Shown piece by piece: positions 16,555 to 24,570 of a DNA stretch of 64,000 bases. Numbering within the stretch: the first letter of the stretch is position 1; each line of letters starts with the position of its first letter. The stretch is from Phycisphaerales bacterium (GTDB lineage: Bacteria > Planctomycetota > Phycisphaerae > Phycisphaerales > SM1A02), in contig JAKVBX010000015.1 in the NCBI GenBank assembly GCA_022446795.1, positions 84,855-148,854 on the forward strand. The letters are read 5' to 3'. The notes under the pieces are model-generated. The model was given only the letters and a program-made list of their open reading frames with translations, was not told where the DNA came from and ran no database searches. The translations under genes and the position numbers were made by a program.

Positions 16555-17316
16555 ATGCGCACCGCCATTATCAGTGACATCCATGGCAACGTAGAGGCGT
16601 TGACGACGGTTCTCGCGGACATCGACAGCCGGAAGGTCGATCGGGTCATCTGCCTTGGTGACATCCTCGGCTATGGCCCCGATCCCGTCGACTGCGTCGA
16701 GTTGGTGGCCCAGCGTTGCGAGTGGTCACTGCTGGGCAATCATGACTACGGCGCGCTGTACGAACCAACCAACTTCAATGCGGCCGCGGAACAGGCGGCG
16801 TACTGGACACGGGATCAGTTCAAACGCGAACAGGATGATGACGAGGCGGAACGCCGTTGGGAGTTCCTGGGAACGCTTCGAGTTCGAAGCACGTTTGATT
16901 CGTTCCTGTGCGTGCACGGATCCCCCCGTCGCCCGATCAATGAGTACATCTTCCCCGAGGACGCGATCAACTCACCGGTGAAGATGTCGCAGATCTTCGA
17001 GCTGGTGGATCGACACTGCTTCGTGGGACATACCCACGTGCCGGGTGTGTTCACCAACGAGCCGGACTTCTACCCCCCGACTGATCTTGGTGGTGTCTAC
17101 CAGTTCAATGATGAGGAACGCGTGATCATCAACCCCGGTTCGGTGGGGCAGCCGCGTGATCTCGATCCGCGGGCGAGTTACGCGATCCATGATGAGACGG
17201 CCAACGCGGTGGAGTTCCATCGTCTTGAGTACGACGTCGAGTCGGTTGTTCAGAAGATCTACGCGATCCCGGAGTTGAACAACTGGCTGGGTGATCGACT
17301 CCTGGAAGGACGGTGA
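16555..17316 (+). CDS. calcineurin-like metallophosphoesterase
   Basis: The 253-residue protein starts at ATG 16555 with GGAG six bases upstream. All motifs of the two-metal phosphoesterase fold are present in order: SDIHGN (DxH) near the N terminus, LGDILGYGPDP, LLGNHDYG, VHGSPRRP and VGHTHVPG. The set resembles the YfcE/MJ0936-like branch acting on small phosphodiesters or nucleotides, but the substrate cannot be told. No signal peptide is visible, so it is cytoplasmic. yidC begins a few bases downstream, so the two are likely co-transcribed. Confidence 0.85.
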   Translation: MRTAIISDIHGNVEALTTVLADIDSRKVDRVICLGDILGYGPDPVDCVELVAQRCEWSLLGNHDYGALYEPTNFNAAAEQAAYWTRDQFKREQDDDEAERRWEFLGTLRVRSTFDSFLCVHGSPRRPINEYIFPEDAINSPVKMSQIFELVDRHCFVGHTHVPGVFTNEPDFYPPTDLGGVYQFNDEERVIINPGSVGQPRDLDPRASYAIHDETANAVEFHRLEYDVESVVQKIYAIPELNNWLGDRLLEGR

Positions 17317-17323
17317 GCCGATC

Positions 17324-19732
17324 GTGCCGTCGCCCACCCGGACGGGTATGAGCCCGCGAGTCAACAAGCGTATCCGCCTCATCGTTCCCCTCGTGGTGCT
17401 GGCGATTGCCGGCGCCATCGTCGCGATGGTCGTGTTCTCGCCCAAGATGGCCAAGAAGGCCGGGGAGCCGGAGAAGGTCGTCCAGGCGGACCCGGTACAG
17501 CCGGAGGCCGGTTCATCCGACCCGGCTACGGCAGAGGCGACACCGGCAGCGGAGTCAACGGCACCAGCGGAGTCAGCGGGCGACGCGGGGGCTGCTGCGG
17601 AGACCACGCCGCCTGCGAGTACGCCTCCGGCACAGTCGACCGTTGCTGCGGATGCATTCCCCGCGGAGGCGATGGACTCGAAGACGACTGATGGTTCGAT
17701 CCGGAGTCTCGAAGGACTGACCGTGCGTCGGCACGAGGTTCCGGAAGACGAGACGCTTCCCACGCTCGGCGGCCTGCTCGATCCGAGTGCGGCGAAGATG
17801 GAAGTCGTGCTGACCCGGACCGGTGGCGGTATCGGGAGCATCACCTTCTCGGACATCTGGTTGACGGCTGCTGCCAAGCGGCAGGCAGATGCCTACTTCG
17901 CCGCGAAGGCGTCGGGCTCCACCGAGGGGTACACGCTTCCCGGTGATGACATGCGGATGGTCCTGCAGCGTGAGCAGTCCGTTCCATACGCGGGTCAGAT
18001 GATCCCGATTTCGCTGATGGCTGCCAGTGGACTGCAGGTCCAGTGGACGGATGGTGATGATGTCGTCTCCCTGAAGTCGCCCATGCCACTCCTGTCCGAT
18101 ACGGCGTGGTTGCCCATCGGGCCGGGCATGTTCAAGGCCGAGGTCATCAACGGCGATGGCGAGTTGGTTCTCGAGATCCTCCGTCGCTTCGAGTTGAAGG
18201 ATGGATTCGACATCATCCTGTACCAGCGGGTGGTCAATCACAGCGGGCGGGATCTCTCCGTCCAGTGGCAGCAGTATGGTCCGCCGAGTCTCACGCCGGA
18301 TCGAGCGAGGTACCTCGACCGCCGCCGCTTCCGCTTCGGGTACGAGTTCAGCCCCGAGGTGGATCCCAATCGCCTCGCTGACGTCGTGGCTGATGGGGGG
18401 ATGCTGCTGGAGTACGGCGATGTGGCCAAGAGTGATGATGTCACGCTGTGGCCCAATGAAACGAGCCTCGAGGAGGGATTCACGCTCTCGTGGTTCGCCT
18501 CCACCAGCCGCTACTTCGGCATGGCGATTTACCCGCTCCTGGGCCCTGACGGCGCCGGGAGTCGATCGCTGGAGCCGATCGTCCAGGAAATCCAGCGATC
18601 GCTGTACACCATTGATGAAGAGGTCCTGGTCGAGACGGGTCTCTACAGCCCGATGACGGCCATCCCCACCGGTGGTCAACATGACTTCAGCATGGGGCTC
18701 TTCGCCGGTCCGCTGGCAGCGGACCTTCTTGATCGCGATGAACCCTATGTCTCGCTGAACATGGGCGGGCTGATTCTCTATCAGATCTCCGGCTTCAGTA
18801 TCTGTGCCTGCTGCACCTTCCAGTGGTTGGCGCAACTGCTGCTGACGATCCTGGCCTTCCTCGCGGACCACGTCGTCTTCGACTGGGGGATCGCCATCAT
18901 CGTGCTGGTGATGATCGTTCGCTTCCTGCTGCATCCCATCACGAGGATGTCACAGGTCAACATGCAGAAGTTCAGCCGGAAGATGCAGAAGATCAAGCCG
19001 GAGATGGACCGCCTGCGTGAGAAGTGCGGCGACGACAAGAAGAAGATGCAGCAGGAGCAGATGAAGCTCATGCGGGAGCATGGGATCAACCCGTTCCAGA
19101 TGCTTGGCTGCCTGCCGATGCTGCTCCAGATGCCGATCTGGATCGCACTCTACGCCGGGTTGTACTTCAGCTATTCGCTTCGCCAGCAGCCGGCGTTCTG
19201 GGGGTTCTTCCAACTCTTCGACGGCTGGCCGTTCCTGGCTGACCTGGCTTCTCCGGACCACTTCTTCTACACGTTCGACGAACCCTACCAGTTGCTGTTC
19301 TGGCATCTCACCGGCATCAACCTGCTGCCGATTCTCCTGGGCGTGTTCTTCTTCCTTCAGCAGAAGTACCTCACGCCGCAGAATGCCGCGATGACACCGG
19401 AGCAGCAGACGCAGCAGAAGATGATCCGGGTCATGACCGTGGTCGCGTTCCCGTTGTTCCTCTACACCGCGCCGTCGGGCCTGACGCTGTACATCATGAC
19501 GTCCAGCATCATCGGAACGCTCGAGGGCCGGCACATCCGCAAGCAGGTTGACCAGATGGACCTCGATGCCGAACCCAAGCGGGCCACGGCTTCGACGGTG
19601 GCCTCGCGGGCAGCCAATTCCGGCGCCAAGTCAGGTCGCGATCCGCAGTCCCGTGCATATGCCCGGATGGTTGATCGGCGTCGTGGCGGCAAGGGTGGTG
19701 GCGGCAAGGGTGGCGGCAAGAAGCGACGTTGA
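17324..19732 (+). CDS. yidC: YidC membrane protein insertase
   Basis: YidC inserts and folds inner-membrane proteins, alone or with SecYEG. The roughly 802-residue product has an N-terminal anchor (RLIVPLVVLAIAGAIVAMVV), a Pro/Ala/Thr/Glu-rich linker of about 80 residues, a large periplasmic beta domain, and the conserved five-helix core. The core includes IIVLVMIVRFLLHPITRMSQ with the groove Arg, a cytoplasmic coiled hairpin, and LGCLPMLLQMPIWIALYAGL. It ends in a basic Gly/Lys/Arg tail, RRGGKGGGGKGGGKKRR, likely to bind ribosomes as in other YidC proteins with basic tails. The start could be GTG 17324, used here, or ATG 17348; neither has a clear ribosome site. mnmE follows 18 bp later. Confidence 0.93.
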   Translation: MPSPTRTGMSPRVNKRIRLIVPLVVLAIAGAIVAMVVFSPKMAKKAGEPEKVVQADPVQPEAGSSDPATAEATPAAESTAPAESAGDAGAAAETTPPASTPPAQSTVAADAFPAEAMDSKTTDGSIRSLEGLTVRRHEVPEDETLPTLGGLLDPSAAKMEVVLTRTGGGIGSITFSDIWLTAAAKRQADAYFAAKASGSTEGYTLPGDDMRMVLQREQSVPYAGQMIPISLMAASGLQVQWTDGDDVVSLKSPMPLLSDTAWLPIGPGMFKAEVINGDGELVLEILRRFELKDGFDIILYQRVVNHSGRDLSVQWQQYGPPSLTPDRARYLDRRRFRFGYEFSPEVDPNRLADVVADGGMLLEYGDVAKSDDVTLWPNETSLEEGFTLSWFASTSRYFGMAIYPLLGPDGAGSRSLEPIVQEIQRSLYTIDEEVLVETGLYSPMTAIPTGGQHDFSMGLFAGPLAADLLDRDEPYVSLNMGGLILYQISGFSICACCTFQWLAQLLLTILAFLADHVVFDWGIAIIVLVMIVRFLLHPITRMSQVNMQKFSRKMQKIKPEMDRLREKCGDDKKKMQQEQMKLMREHGINPFQMLGCLPMLLQMPIWIALYAGLYFSYSLRQQPAFWGFFQLFDGWPFLADLASPDHFFYTFDEPYQLLFWHLTGINLLPILLGVFFFLQQKYLTPQNAAMTPEQQTQQKMIRVMTVVAFPLFLYTAPSGLTLYIMTSSIIGTLEGRHIRKQVDQMDLDAEPKRATASTVASRAANSGAKSGRDPQSRAYARMVDRRRGGKGGGGKGGGKKRR

Positions 19733-19750
19733 CGATTCGCTTGTCACGGA

Positions 19751-21109
19751 ATGCCAATGGACCTCAGTTCGACGATCCTGGCCGTGTCATCACCGCCGGG
19801 GCACTCGGCGCGTGGCCTGGTCCGGTGCAGCGGTCCAGTGACGATGGAACTGCTGGCCCATCGACTCGGTCCCGGGTCACTGCCTGCCGAGCGAGGCGTG
19901 CATGTCCGCCGCTTTCGATTTCATGACACGTCGGTGCCGGTCCTGGTCCTGGTGACGCCGGGTCCCGGTTCCTATTCGGGTGAAGACAGCGTCGAGATCC
20001 AGGCGCCGGGGCATCCGGTCCTGCTGGCCCGCATGGTCGAGACGCTGCTGCACGATGGACTGGAACGGGGCTGGAATGTCCAGCTGGCCGGCCCGGGGGA
20101 GTTCACCGCCCGTGCCTTCCTGTCGGGTCGAATCGACCTGGTTGAAGCGGAAGGGGTGGCCGCGCTCATTGCTGCGCGTTCGGATGATGAGATCCGCGCG
20201 GCGCAATTGATGCAGGATGGTCGTCTGTCGCAGATGGTCGAGGAGGTTTCGCAGGGACTGGCAGAGGCGCTGGCATTGGTAGAGGCCGGGATTGACTTCA
20301 CGGATGAGGAAGACGTGGTGGCCATCAAGGATGACGACCTGCACGCCCGCGTGGACGTCGCCGTGGATCGTCTCACGCGGTACCTGGATCGAAGCGTTGG
20401 CCTGGAGTCCTTGCAGTCACTGCCCTGGATCGTGCTCGATGGTGAACCCAATGCCGGGAAGTCGACCCTGTTCAATGCGCTCCTGGAGACGACGCGTGCC
20501 GTCGTGTCTGACGTGAGCGGAACGACGCGTGACGTACTGGCGGAACCCATGCGATTGACACCGCATGCCGAGACCGAGGTGCTGTTGGTTGATGTCGCCG
20601 GTGATGAAGATCCTCGCACGCTCATGGAGGAAGCCATGCAGGCGGTGGCGGCGGAGGCGCGACAGCGAGCGGAGATCCGGATCCTGTGCCTCCCACCGGG
20701 CACGCCCGCGCCCCCACCCTCGGACGACCTCGTGCGTGTCGGGACCAAGGCCGACCAGGAGCCGGGTTCGCGTCCGGACGTGGAGGTGATGGTTGCGGCT
20801 GCAGACGGTGATGGCCTCGATGCCTTGAAGCGTGTATTGGCCGAGCGACTGGCTGATACGCGATCCAGCCTGGCGGGAGATGCCTTCGTCCTGGCGCCTC
20901 GGCAGGAATCGGCGCTGGTCCAGGCACGGCGTCGATTGGAAGACACGGTGAGCGTTTTGCGTGCGGTGTCGAGCGAATCGTCGGCACCGCCGGAACTGGT
21001 GGCCGGCCTGTTGCGGGAAGCACTGGATGCGCTGGGTGAGATCAGCGGCGTGATTTCGCCGGAGGACATTCTCGATCGCGTCTTCACGACGTTCTGCATC
21101 GGGAAGTGA
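19751..21109 (+). CDS. mnmE: tRNA modification GTPase MnmE
   Basis: MnmE, with MnmG, adds a carboxymethylaminomethyl group to U34 of certain tRNAs. The 452-residue protein has the N-terminal formyl-folate-binding domain (SSTILAVSSPPGHSARGLVR; PGPGSYSGEDSVEI), a helical region with AGPGEFTARAFLSGRIDL, and an inserted G domain with GEPNAGKST, SGTTRD and GTKAD. It ends in FCIGK, the catalytic Cys motif CxGK. The switch II motif reads DVAGDED rather than the usual DTAGxR, and the G domain is rather short. An ATG six bases on is an alternative start. mnmG is not in the window. Confidence 0.93.
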   Translation: MPMDLSSTILAVSSPPGHSARGLVRCSGPVTMELLAHRLGPGSLPAERGVHVRRFRFHDTSVPVLVLVTPGPGSYSGEDSVEIQAPGHPVLLARMVETLLHDGLERGWNVQLAGPGEFTARAFLSGRIDLVEAEGVAALIAARSDDEIRAAQLMQDGRLSQMVEEVSQGLAEALALVEAGIDFTDEEDVVAIKDDDLHARVDVAVDRLTRYLDRSVGLESLQSLPWIVLDGEPNAGKSTLFNALLETTRAVVSDVSGTTRDVLAEPMRLTPHAETEVLLVDVAGDEDPRTLMEEAMQAVAAEARQRAEIRILCLPPGTPAPPPSDDLVRVGTKADQEPGSRPDVEVMVAAADGDGLDALKRVLAERLADTRSSLAGDAFVLAPRQESALVQARRRLEDTVSVLRAVSSESSAPPELVAGLLREALDALGEISGVISPEDILDRVFTTFCIGK

Positions 21110-21146
21110 CCGATCGATCATGGTTCGCCGCGGTATCATCACCGCC

Positions 21147-21542
21147 ATGTCCAACGTCATCCGAGAAGGAACGATTGACATCCGAGTGCGCTATGCCGAG
21201 TGCGATCCGATGGGCGTGGCGCATCACACGGCCTATCCCGTGTGGCTGGAGATCGGGCGTACCGAACTGCTTCGGGAAACCGGGGTGACGTATCGCGAGC
21301 TGGAGGACGCCGGCGTGCTGCTGGCCGTGATTGATCTGTCCGTCGCATACAAGCGACCGGCACGCTATGACGATCTCCTGCAGTTGACGACGACCTGGGT
21401 GGATTCCGGTCATGTCAAGATCAAGCATCGCTATGCGCTGCATCGACAGGATGAGTTGCTGGTGACCGCGGAGACCACGCTGGCATGCCTTGATCGCGAG
21501 GGGCGACCCCAGGCGCTTCCCGAGTTGCTCAGTCGGTGTTGA
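21147..21542 (+). CDS. YbgC/FadM-type hotdog acyl-CoA thioesterase
   Basis: The 131-residue protein starts at ATG 21147 and is a single hotdog domain. RVRYAECDPMGVAHHTAYPVWLE contains the catalytic Asp of the 4-hydroxybenzoyl-CoA thioesterase family (YAECDPMGVAHH), and AYKRPARYDDLLQL is the usual second signature. It hydrolyses acyl-CoA thioesters, probably short- or medium-chain or aromatic; the substrate is not determined by sequence. Length is normal. The 3' end overlaps the convergent dciA by 14 bp. Confidence 0.87.
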   Translation: MSNVIREGTIDIRVRYAECDPMGVAHHTAYPVWLEIGRTELLRETGVTYRELEDAGVLLAVIDLSVAYKRPARYDDLLQLTTTWVDSGHVKIKHRYALHRQDELLVTAETTLACLDREGRPQALPELLSRC

Positions 21543-21900
21543 GACCGCCGGCGAGCGGACCGACACGGAGGCGAACCCGGACCAGGGAACCGCGGCAGTT
21601 GGTACGCAGTTCCTCGAGAAGTCCGTCCCGCAATCGTCGATCCAGTTCGAACGAGATGGCGGAGGAGCTCACGATGACGTCAACGACGCCGCCTCGGATA
21701 CGCTCAACGCAGGTTCGCTCGTGAAGTGACTCGGGCAGGGCCTGCTCCCAGGCTTCGACGAATCCACCGATTCGACGCTGGAGCTGTCGGACGCGGCGGC
21801 TGATCGCCGAGATGCCCTCGTCGATACGGCGGGCTCGCATGGGGCGTCGTCGCCACTGCTGCAGTCGCTCGAGTTGGTCAGGCATGCCCACGGTCGTCAT
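21529..21900 (-). CDS. dciA: DciA-like protein (DUF721), replicative helicase loader or assistant
   Basis: The 123-residue product has the DUF721 pattern: a basic helical N terminus (LQQWRRRPMRARRI), then AISRRVRQLQRRIGGFVEAWEQALPESLHERT, and a short beta region, IRGGVVDVIVSSSAISFEL, ending LRTNCRGSLVRVRLRVG. DciA helps load DnaB helicase in the many bacteria without DnaC or DnaI. The start is uncertain; ATGs at 21912, 21909, 21900 and 21885 are all possible, and 21900 was chosen because a GGGAG lies just before it. Its place between mnmE and parB fits an origin-linked gene. Assignment is by family pattern at low sequence conservation. Confidence 0.75.
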   Translation of the reverse strand: MTTVGMPDQLERLQQWRRRPMRARRIDEGISAISRRVRQLQRRIGGFVEAWEQALPESLHERTCVERIRGGVVDVIVSSSAISFELDRRLRDGLLEELRTNCRGSLVRVRLRVGPLAGGLNTD

Positions 21901-21968
21901 GGCTCCCATCATCGCCGAAAGTCGGGGCCGTTGCGCACGGGCCTCCTCCCTGCTATCGTCATGTGGAT

Positions 21969-23030
21969 ATGACGTGCATCAGGATCGAGGGAATCAGAAA
22001 GCACTTCGGGACCACGGCCGCGGTTGACGGCGTGGACCTGGATATTCAATCCGGTGAGCTCTTCTTCCTGCTGGGGCCTTCTGGCTGCGGCAAGACCACC
22101 CTGCTGCGGATGATCGCAGGGTTCATCGAGCCTACTGGTGGTCGGATTCACTTCGATGATCACGACGTGACCTACCTTCCGCCCAACCGGCGTGATACCG
22201 GGATGGTGTTCCAGAGCTACGCCCTCTGGCCCCACATGACCGTTGCCCAGAACGTCGCCTATGGCCTGCGGATCCGCAAGGTGGATTCAGCAGGCCGCAA
22301 GGCTCGGGTTGCGGCAGCGTTGGAGAGTGTCCAGATGGGGGCCTATGGCCAACGTCGTCCCAATGAGCTCTCTGGCGGTCAGCAGCAGCGAGTGGCCCTG
22401 GCACGAGCCCTGGTGGTCGAACCCCGCGTGCTCCTGCTGGATGAGCCATTGAGCAACCTGGATGCGAAGCTTCGGCTGGAGATGCGGCAGGAGATCCGTC
22501 GGCTGTGCAAATCAACCGGTATCACCACTGTCTACGTCACGCATGACCAGGAAGAGGCGCTCTCCATGGCGGATCGCATGGCGGTCCTCAAGGATGGCCG
22601 TCTGCAGCAGTTGGGTCCTCCCCAGGAGCTCTATCAGCAGCCCCGGACGCGATTCGTAGCCGAGTTCCTTGGTGAAACCAACCTGCTGCCCGCCACGGTC
22701 GCAGGCCGTGATGGGGACAAGGTCCGCTTGGATACGGTGGTTGGCCAGGTCGTGGCCAATGTGCCTGAGAGCGGCGTGCCCTCTGGCGGCAACGTGACCT
22801 GCTCCATCCGACCGGAGTCATTCCGGTGGTCGCCCAGTGACAATGCTTCGTCATTGACCGGGGAGGTCGAGGACATTGTCTTCCTTGGCGATCTCACGCA
22901 GTCCGTGGTCAGCTTTGGCGGGGGCCACTCGGTCAGGACCGTGGCCTTGAACCAGGGCCGCAGGCCCATGCAGGGCGACTCAGCTAGCCTGTATGTCGAT
23001 CCTGATGACGTCGTCATCTTGAACGATTGA
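21969..23030 (+). CDS. ABC transporter ATP-binding protein, MalK/PotA type, without partner genes
   Basis: The 353-residue ATPase has Walker A GPSGCGKTT (about 36-44), Q-loop VFQSYALWPHMTV, signature LSGGQQQRVALARAL, Walker B VLLLDEPLSNLDAK and H-loop VYVTHDQEEAL, followed by a ~110-residue TOBE-like C-terminal domain with IRPESFRW. This layout matches importers for sugars, spermidine, phosphonates or iron (MalK, UgpC, PotA, FbpC). No permease or binding-protein gene is adjacent on either strand, so the substrate is open. The start ATG at 21969 follows an in-frame GTG at 21963. It is divergent from dciA. Confidence 0.9.
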   Translation: MTCIRIEGIRKHFGTTAAVDGVDLDIQSGELFFLLGPSGCGKTTLLRMIAGFIEPTGGRIHFDDHDVTYLPPNRRDTGMVFQSYALWPHMTVAQNVAYGLRIRKVDSAGRKARVAAALESVQMGAYGQRRPNELSGGQQQRVALARALVVEPRVLLLDEPLSNLDAKLRLEMRQEIRRLCKSTGITTVYVTHDQEEALSMADRMAVLKDGRLQQLGPPQELYQQPRTRFVAEFLGETNLLPATVAGRDGDKVRLDTVVGQVVANVPESGVPSGGNVTCSIRPESFRWSPSDNASSLTGEVEDIVFLGDLTQSVVSFGGGHSVRTVALNQGRRPMQGDSASLYVDPDDVVILND

Positions 23031-23067
23031 GCCGGCATTTAGCGGTATTTAGCCATAAATAAGCCTC

Positions 23068-23100
23068 AGTAATCGACAGAACGAAGTTCTGTTGATTACT
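23068..23100 (+). terminator. 15-bp hairpin downstream of the ABC ATPase gene
   Basis: Positions 23068-23082 and 23086-23100 form a 15-bp stem with one G-T pair and a three-base GAA loop, 38 bp after the ABC ATPase stop. No run of T follows (next bases TTCACG), so classical intrinsic termination is uncertain; it could protect the mRNA end or act as a Rho-assisted terminator. Confidence 0.5.
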
Positions 23101-23257
23101 TTCACGTATATGGCTTCAAAAGACGCTATCTACTAATCAAATCAGTGTATCTGTAGATGTTGATTGGGTTCGGTTTGCCTGGCTGGGTGGCTTGCTGTTC
23201 AGGCGGGACTGGTTTCGGGGCGTCCTGGCTGGAGGCGGCTGGCCTCTTGTTAGTGTT

Positions 23258-23266
23258 TGCTATAAT
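23258..23266 (+). promoter_or_regulatory. extended -10 promoter candidate upstream of parB
   Basis: TGCTATAAT at 23258-23266 is a perfect extended -10 element in a short AT-rich stretch. No good -35 hexamer lies 17 bases upstream, as is usual for extended -10 promoters. It would drive parB about 200 bp downstream. Confidence 0.45.
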
Positions 23267-23340
23267 TGAATTCAGGCTAAGCGGTCCCCCCTCCCCCACC
23301 GACGCGAGTGTCGGTTGTCCTGGGGATTGGTTGACGGTAT

Positions 23341-23369
23341 TTGACGCCCGGCAGCAATCGTGCGATAAG
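23341..23369 (+). promoter_or_regulatory. candidate sigma70 promoter of parB
   Basis: TTGACG at 23341-23346 and GATAAG at 23364-23369 are separated by exactly 17 bases, about 95 bp before the parB ATG. Transcription from here would start around 23376, just before parS, so ParB bound at parS could repress its own gene. This is sequence matching only. Confidence 0.4.
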
Positions 23370-23406
23370 TCGCGAGTCGAGTCCGATGTGTCCTGGTAGG
23401 GATCGG

Positions 23407-23422
23407 TGTTTCACGTGAAACA
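23407..23422. promoter_or_regulatory. parS centromere site (ParB-binding palindrome)
   Basis: TGTTTCACGTGAAACA is a perfect 16-bp palindrome identical to the conserved bacterial parS consensus. It lies 40 bp before the parB start codon. ParB binds it specifically, and CTP-dependent loading and sliding starts there. An in-frame GTG at 23406 would translate through the site, but the strong ribosome site downstream makes that unlikely. Confidence 0.93.
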
Positions 23423-23462
23423 TCCCCCCATGGCCGGTCGGTTCTCGACAAGGAGGTTTGAT

Positions 23463-24404
23463 ATGGCTTCACGGAAGAAGCGATTGGGGAAGGGGCTCAG
23501 CAGCATGATTGCCAAGCCCGTGGCTGTACCGCTCTCCAGCAAGAGCGGTGAATCGGGTGACACCAAGACGGCGACTGCGCCGCCGCCGGGAGGCGGCTTG
23601 GGGCTCCAGGAGATCGCGGTAACGGCTATCCGGCCTAACCCCCACCAGCCCCGCCAGGACTTCGATCCGGCGGCCCTGGAGACGCTTTCGGCATCCATCA
23701 AGTCGACTGGTCTGATGCAGCCCATCGTGGTTCGGCAGGTCGGGGATGGCTATGAGTTGGTTGTTGGTGAGCGTCGCTGGAGGGCTGCTCAGGCTGCTGG
23801 CCTGGCCGCTATCCCCGCTGTGGTACGGAACTTGGACGATCGAGACTCTGCCCAGTGGGCCTTGGTTGAGAACCTCCAGCGGGAAGACCTGAACCCTATC
23901 GAGCGTGCGGAGGCCTTCCAAGGTCTCCAGGATGACTTCGGTCTGACCCACCAGGAGATCGCCGACCAGGTCGGCCTGACCCGATCCGCGGTGACCAACC
24001 AGATCAGGCTTAACGAACTGGACGAGGGGACTCGGGAGCTCGTCCGGGTTGGCGAGCTTAGTGCAGGGCATGGTCGATCTTTGTTAGCAATTACTAATAT
24101 AGCACAGCGGCTGAAGCTTGCCCGCGAGGCCATGCGAGGGAGTTGGTCGGTTCGCGATTTGGAGGCGCGGGTCCAGAAGCACACGGGCGGTCGGGCCCGC
24201 ACCCAGTCGAACGGAGACGAGAAGCTGGACGCCAGCCGGCGACAGCACGAGGACCTGGCTCGACAACTGGGCGAACACCTTGGAACACGAGTCCAGATTC
24301 GAGCGGGTCGCAAGAAGGGCAGCGGTCACCTGGTCATCGAGTTCTACGAGCTGGATCAGTTCGATGGTCTGCTGAAGCGACTGGGCTTTACGCCGAACAC
24401 CTGA
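23463..24404 (+). CDS. parB: ParB chromosome-partitioning protein
   Basis: The 313-residue protein starts at ATG 23463 with AGGAGG six bases upstream. It opens with RKKRLGKGLSSMIA, the N-terminal ParA-interacting motif. IRPNPHQPRQDFD begins the CTP-binding domain, with GERRWRAAQAAGL (102-114) and ENLQREDLNPIERA completing the nucleotide pocket. A helix-turn-helix, LTHQEIADQVGLTRSAVTNQ, contacts parS. A basic linker leads to a C-terminal dimerisation region, VIEFYELDQFDGLLKRLG. The adjacent parS supports a chromosomal role. parA is 12.6 kb away rather than next door. Confidence 0.96.
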   Translation: MASRKKRLGKGLSSMIAKPVAVPLSSKSGESGDTKTATAPPPGGGLGLQEIAVTAIRPNPHQPRQDFDPAALETLSASIKSTGLMQPIVVRQVGDGYELVVGERRWRAAQAAGLAAIPAVVRNLDDRDSAQWALVENLQREDLNPIERAEAFQGLQDDFGLTHQEIADQVGLTRSAVTNQIRLNELDEGTRELVRVGELSAGHGRSLLAITNIAQRLKLAREAMRGSWSVRDLEARVQKHTGGRARTQSNGDEKLDASRRQHEDLARQLGEHLGTRVQIRAGRKKGSGHLVIEFYELDQFDGLLKRLGFTPNT

Positions 24405-24423
24405 TTCACACGTTGATCATGTC

Positions 24424-24456
24424 ATCGCCAGGGCGCAGGAACTGCGCCTCGGCGAT
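24424..24456 (+). terminator. stable hairpin downstream of parB, possible terminator
   Basis: ATCGCC (24424-24429) and GGCGCAG (24432-24438) pair with CTGCGCC (24442-24448) and GGCGAT (24451-24456), with a 2x2 internal mismatch and a GAA loop. It begins 19 bp after the parB stop. No T run follows, so a Rho-independent role is not certain. Confidence 0.45.
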
Positions 24457-24570
24457 CACCTGCGCATCACAACCCGTCAGGTGACAACCGTGAACGGCGA
24501 AGCGGGACGGCTCGCCATTTGCAGTCAGTCAGGCCGCATGTCGTGCGCGCTGTCGCGGCAGGGAGGCCAC

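Larger units (their letters stand above)
23031..23462. other. 432 bp AT-rich intergenic region with hairpin, promoters and parS before parB
   Basis: The first ~130 bp is conspicuously AT-rich in this GC-rich window. It starts with two tandem copies of a 10-mer, GGCATTTAGC and GGTATTTAGC, at 23034-23053, then a 15-bp hairpin, two candidate promoters and a perfect parS, all entered separately. The middle part has Gly/Trp-coding-looking frames, but none with a ribosome site. I do not see convincing TTATCCACA-type DnaA boxes, so an origin is not demonstrated. Confidence 0.6.

Noticed and set aside
17573-18934. 453-codon minus-strand frame inside yidC
   Set aside because: Antisense shadow of the YidC periplasmic domain; His/Gln/Arg-rich with no ribosome site.
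23098-23113. possible second parS near TTTCACGTATAT
   Set aside because: Only one half-site matches; the other half is unlike the palindrome.
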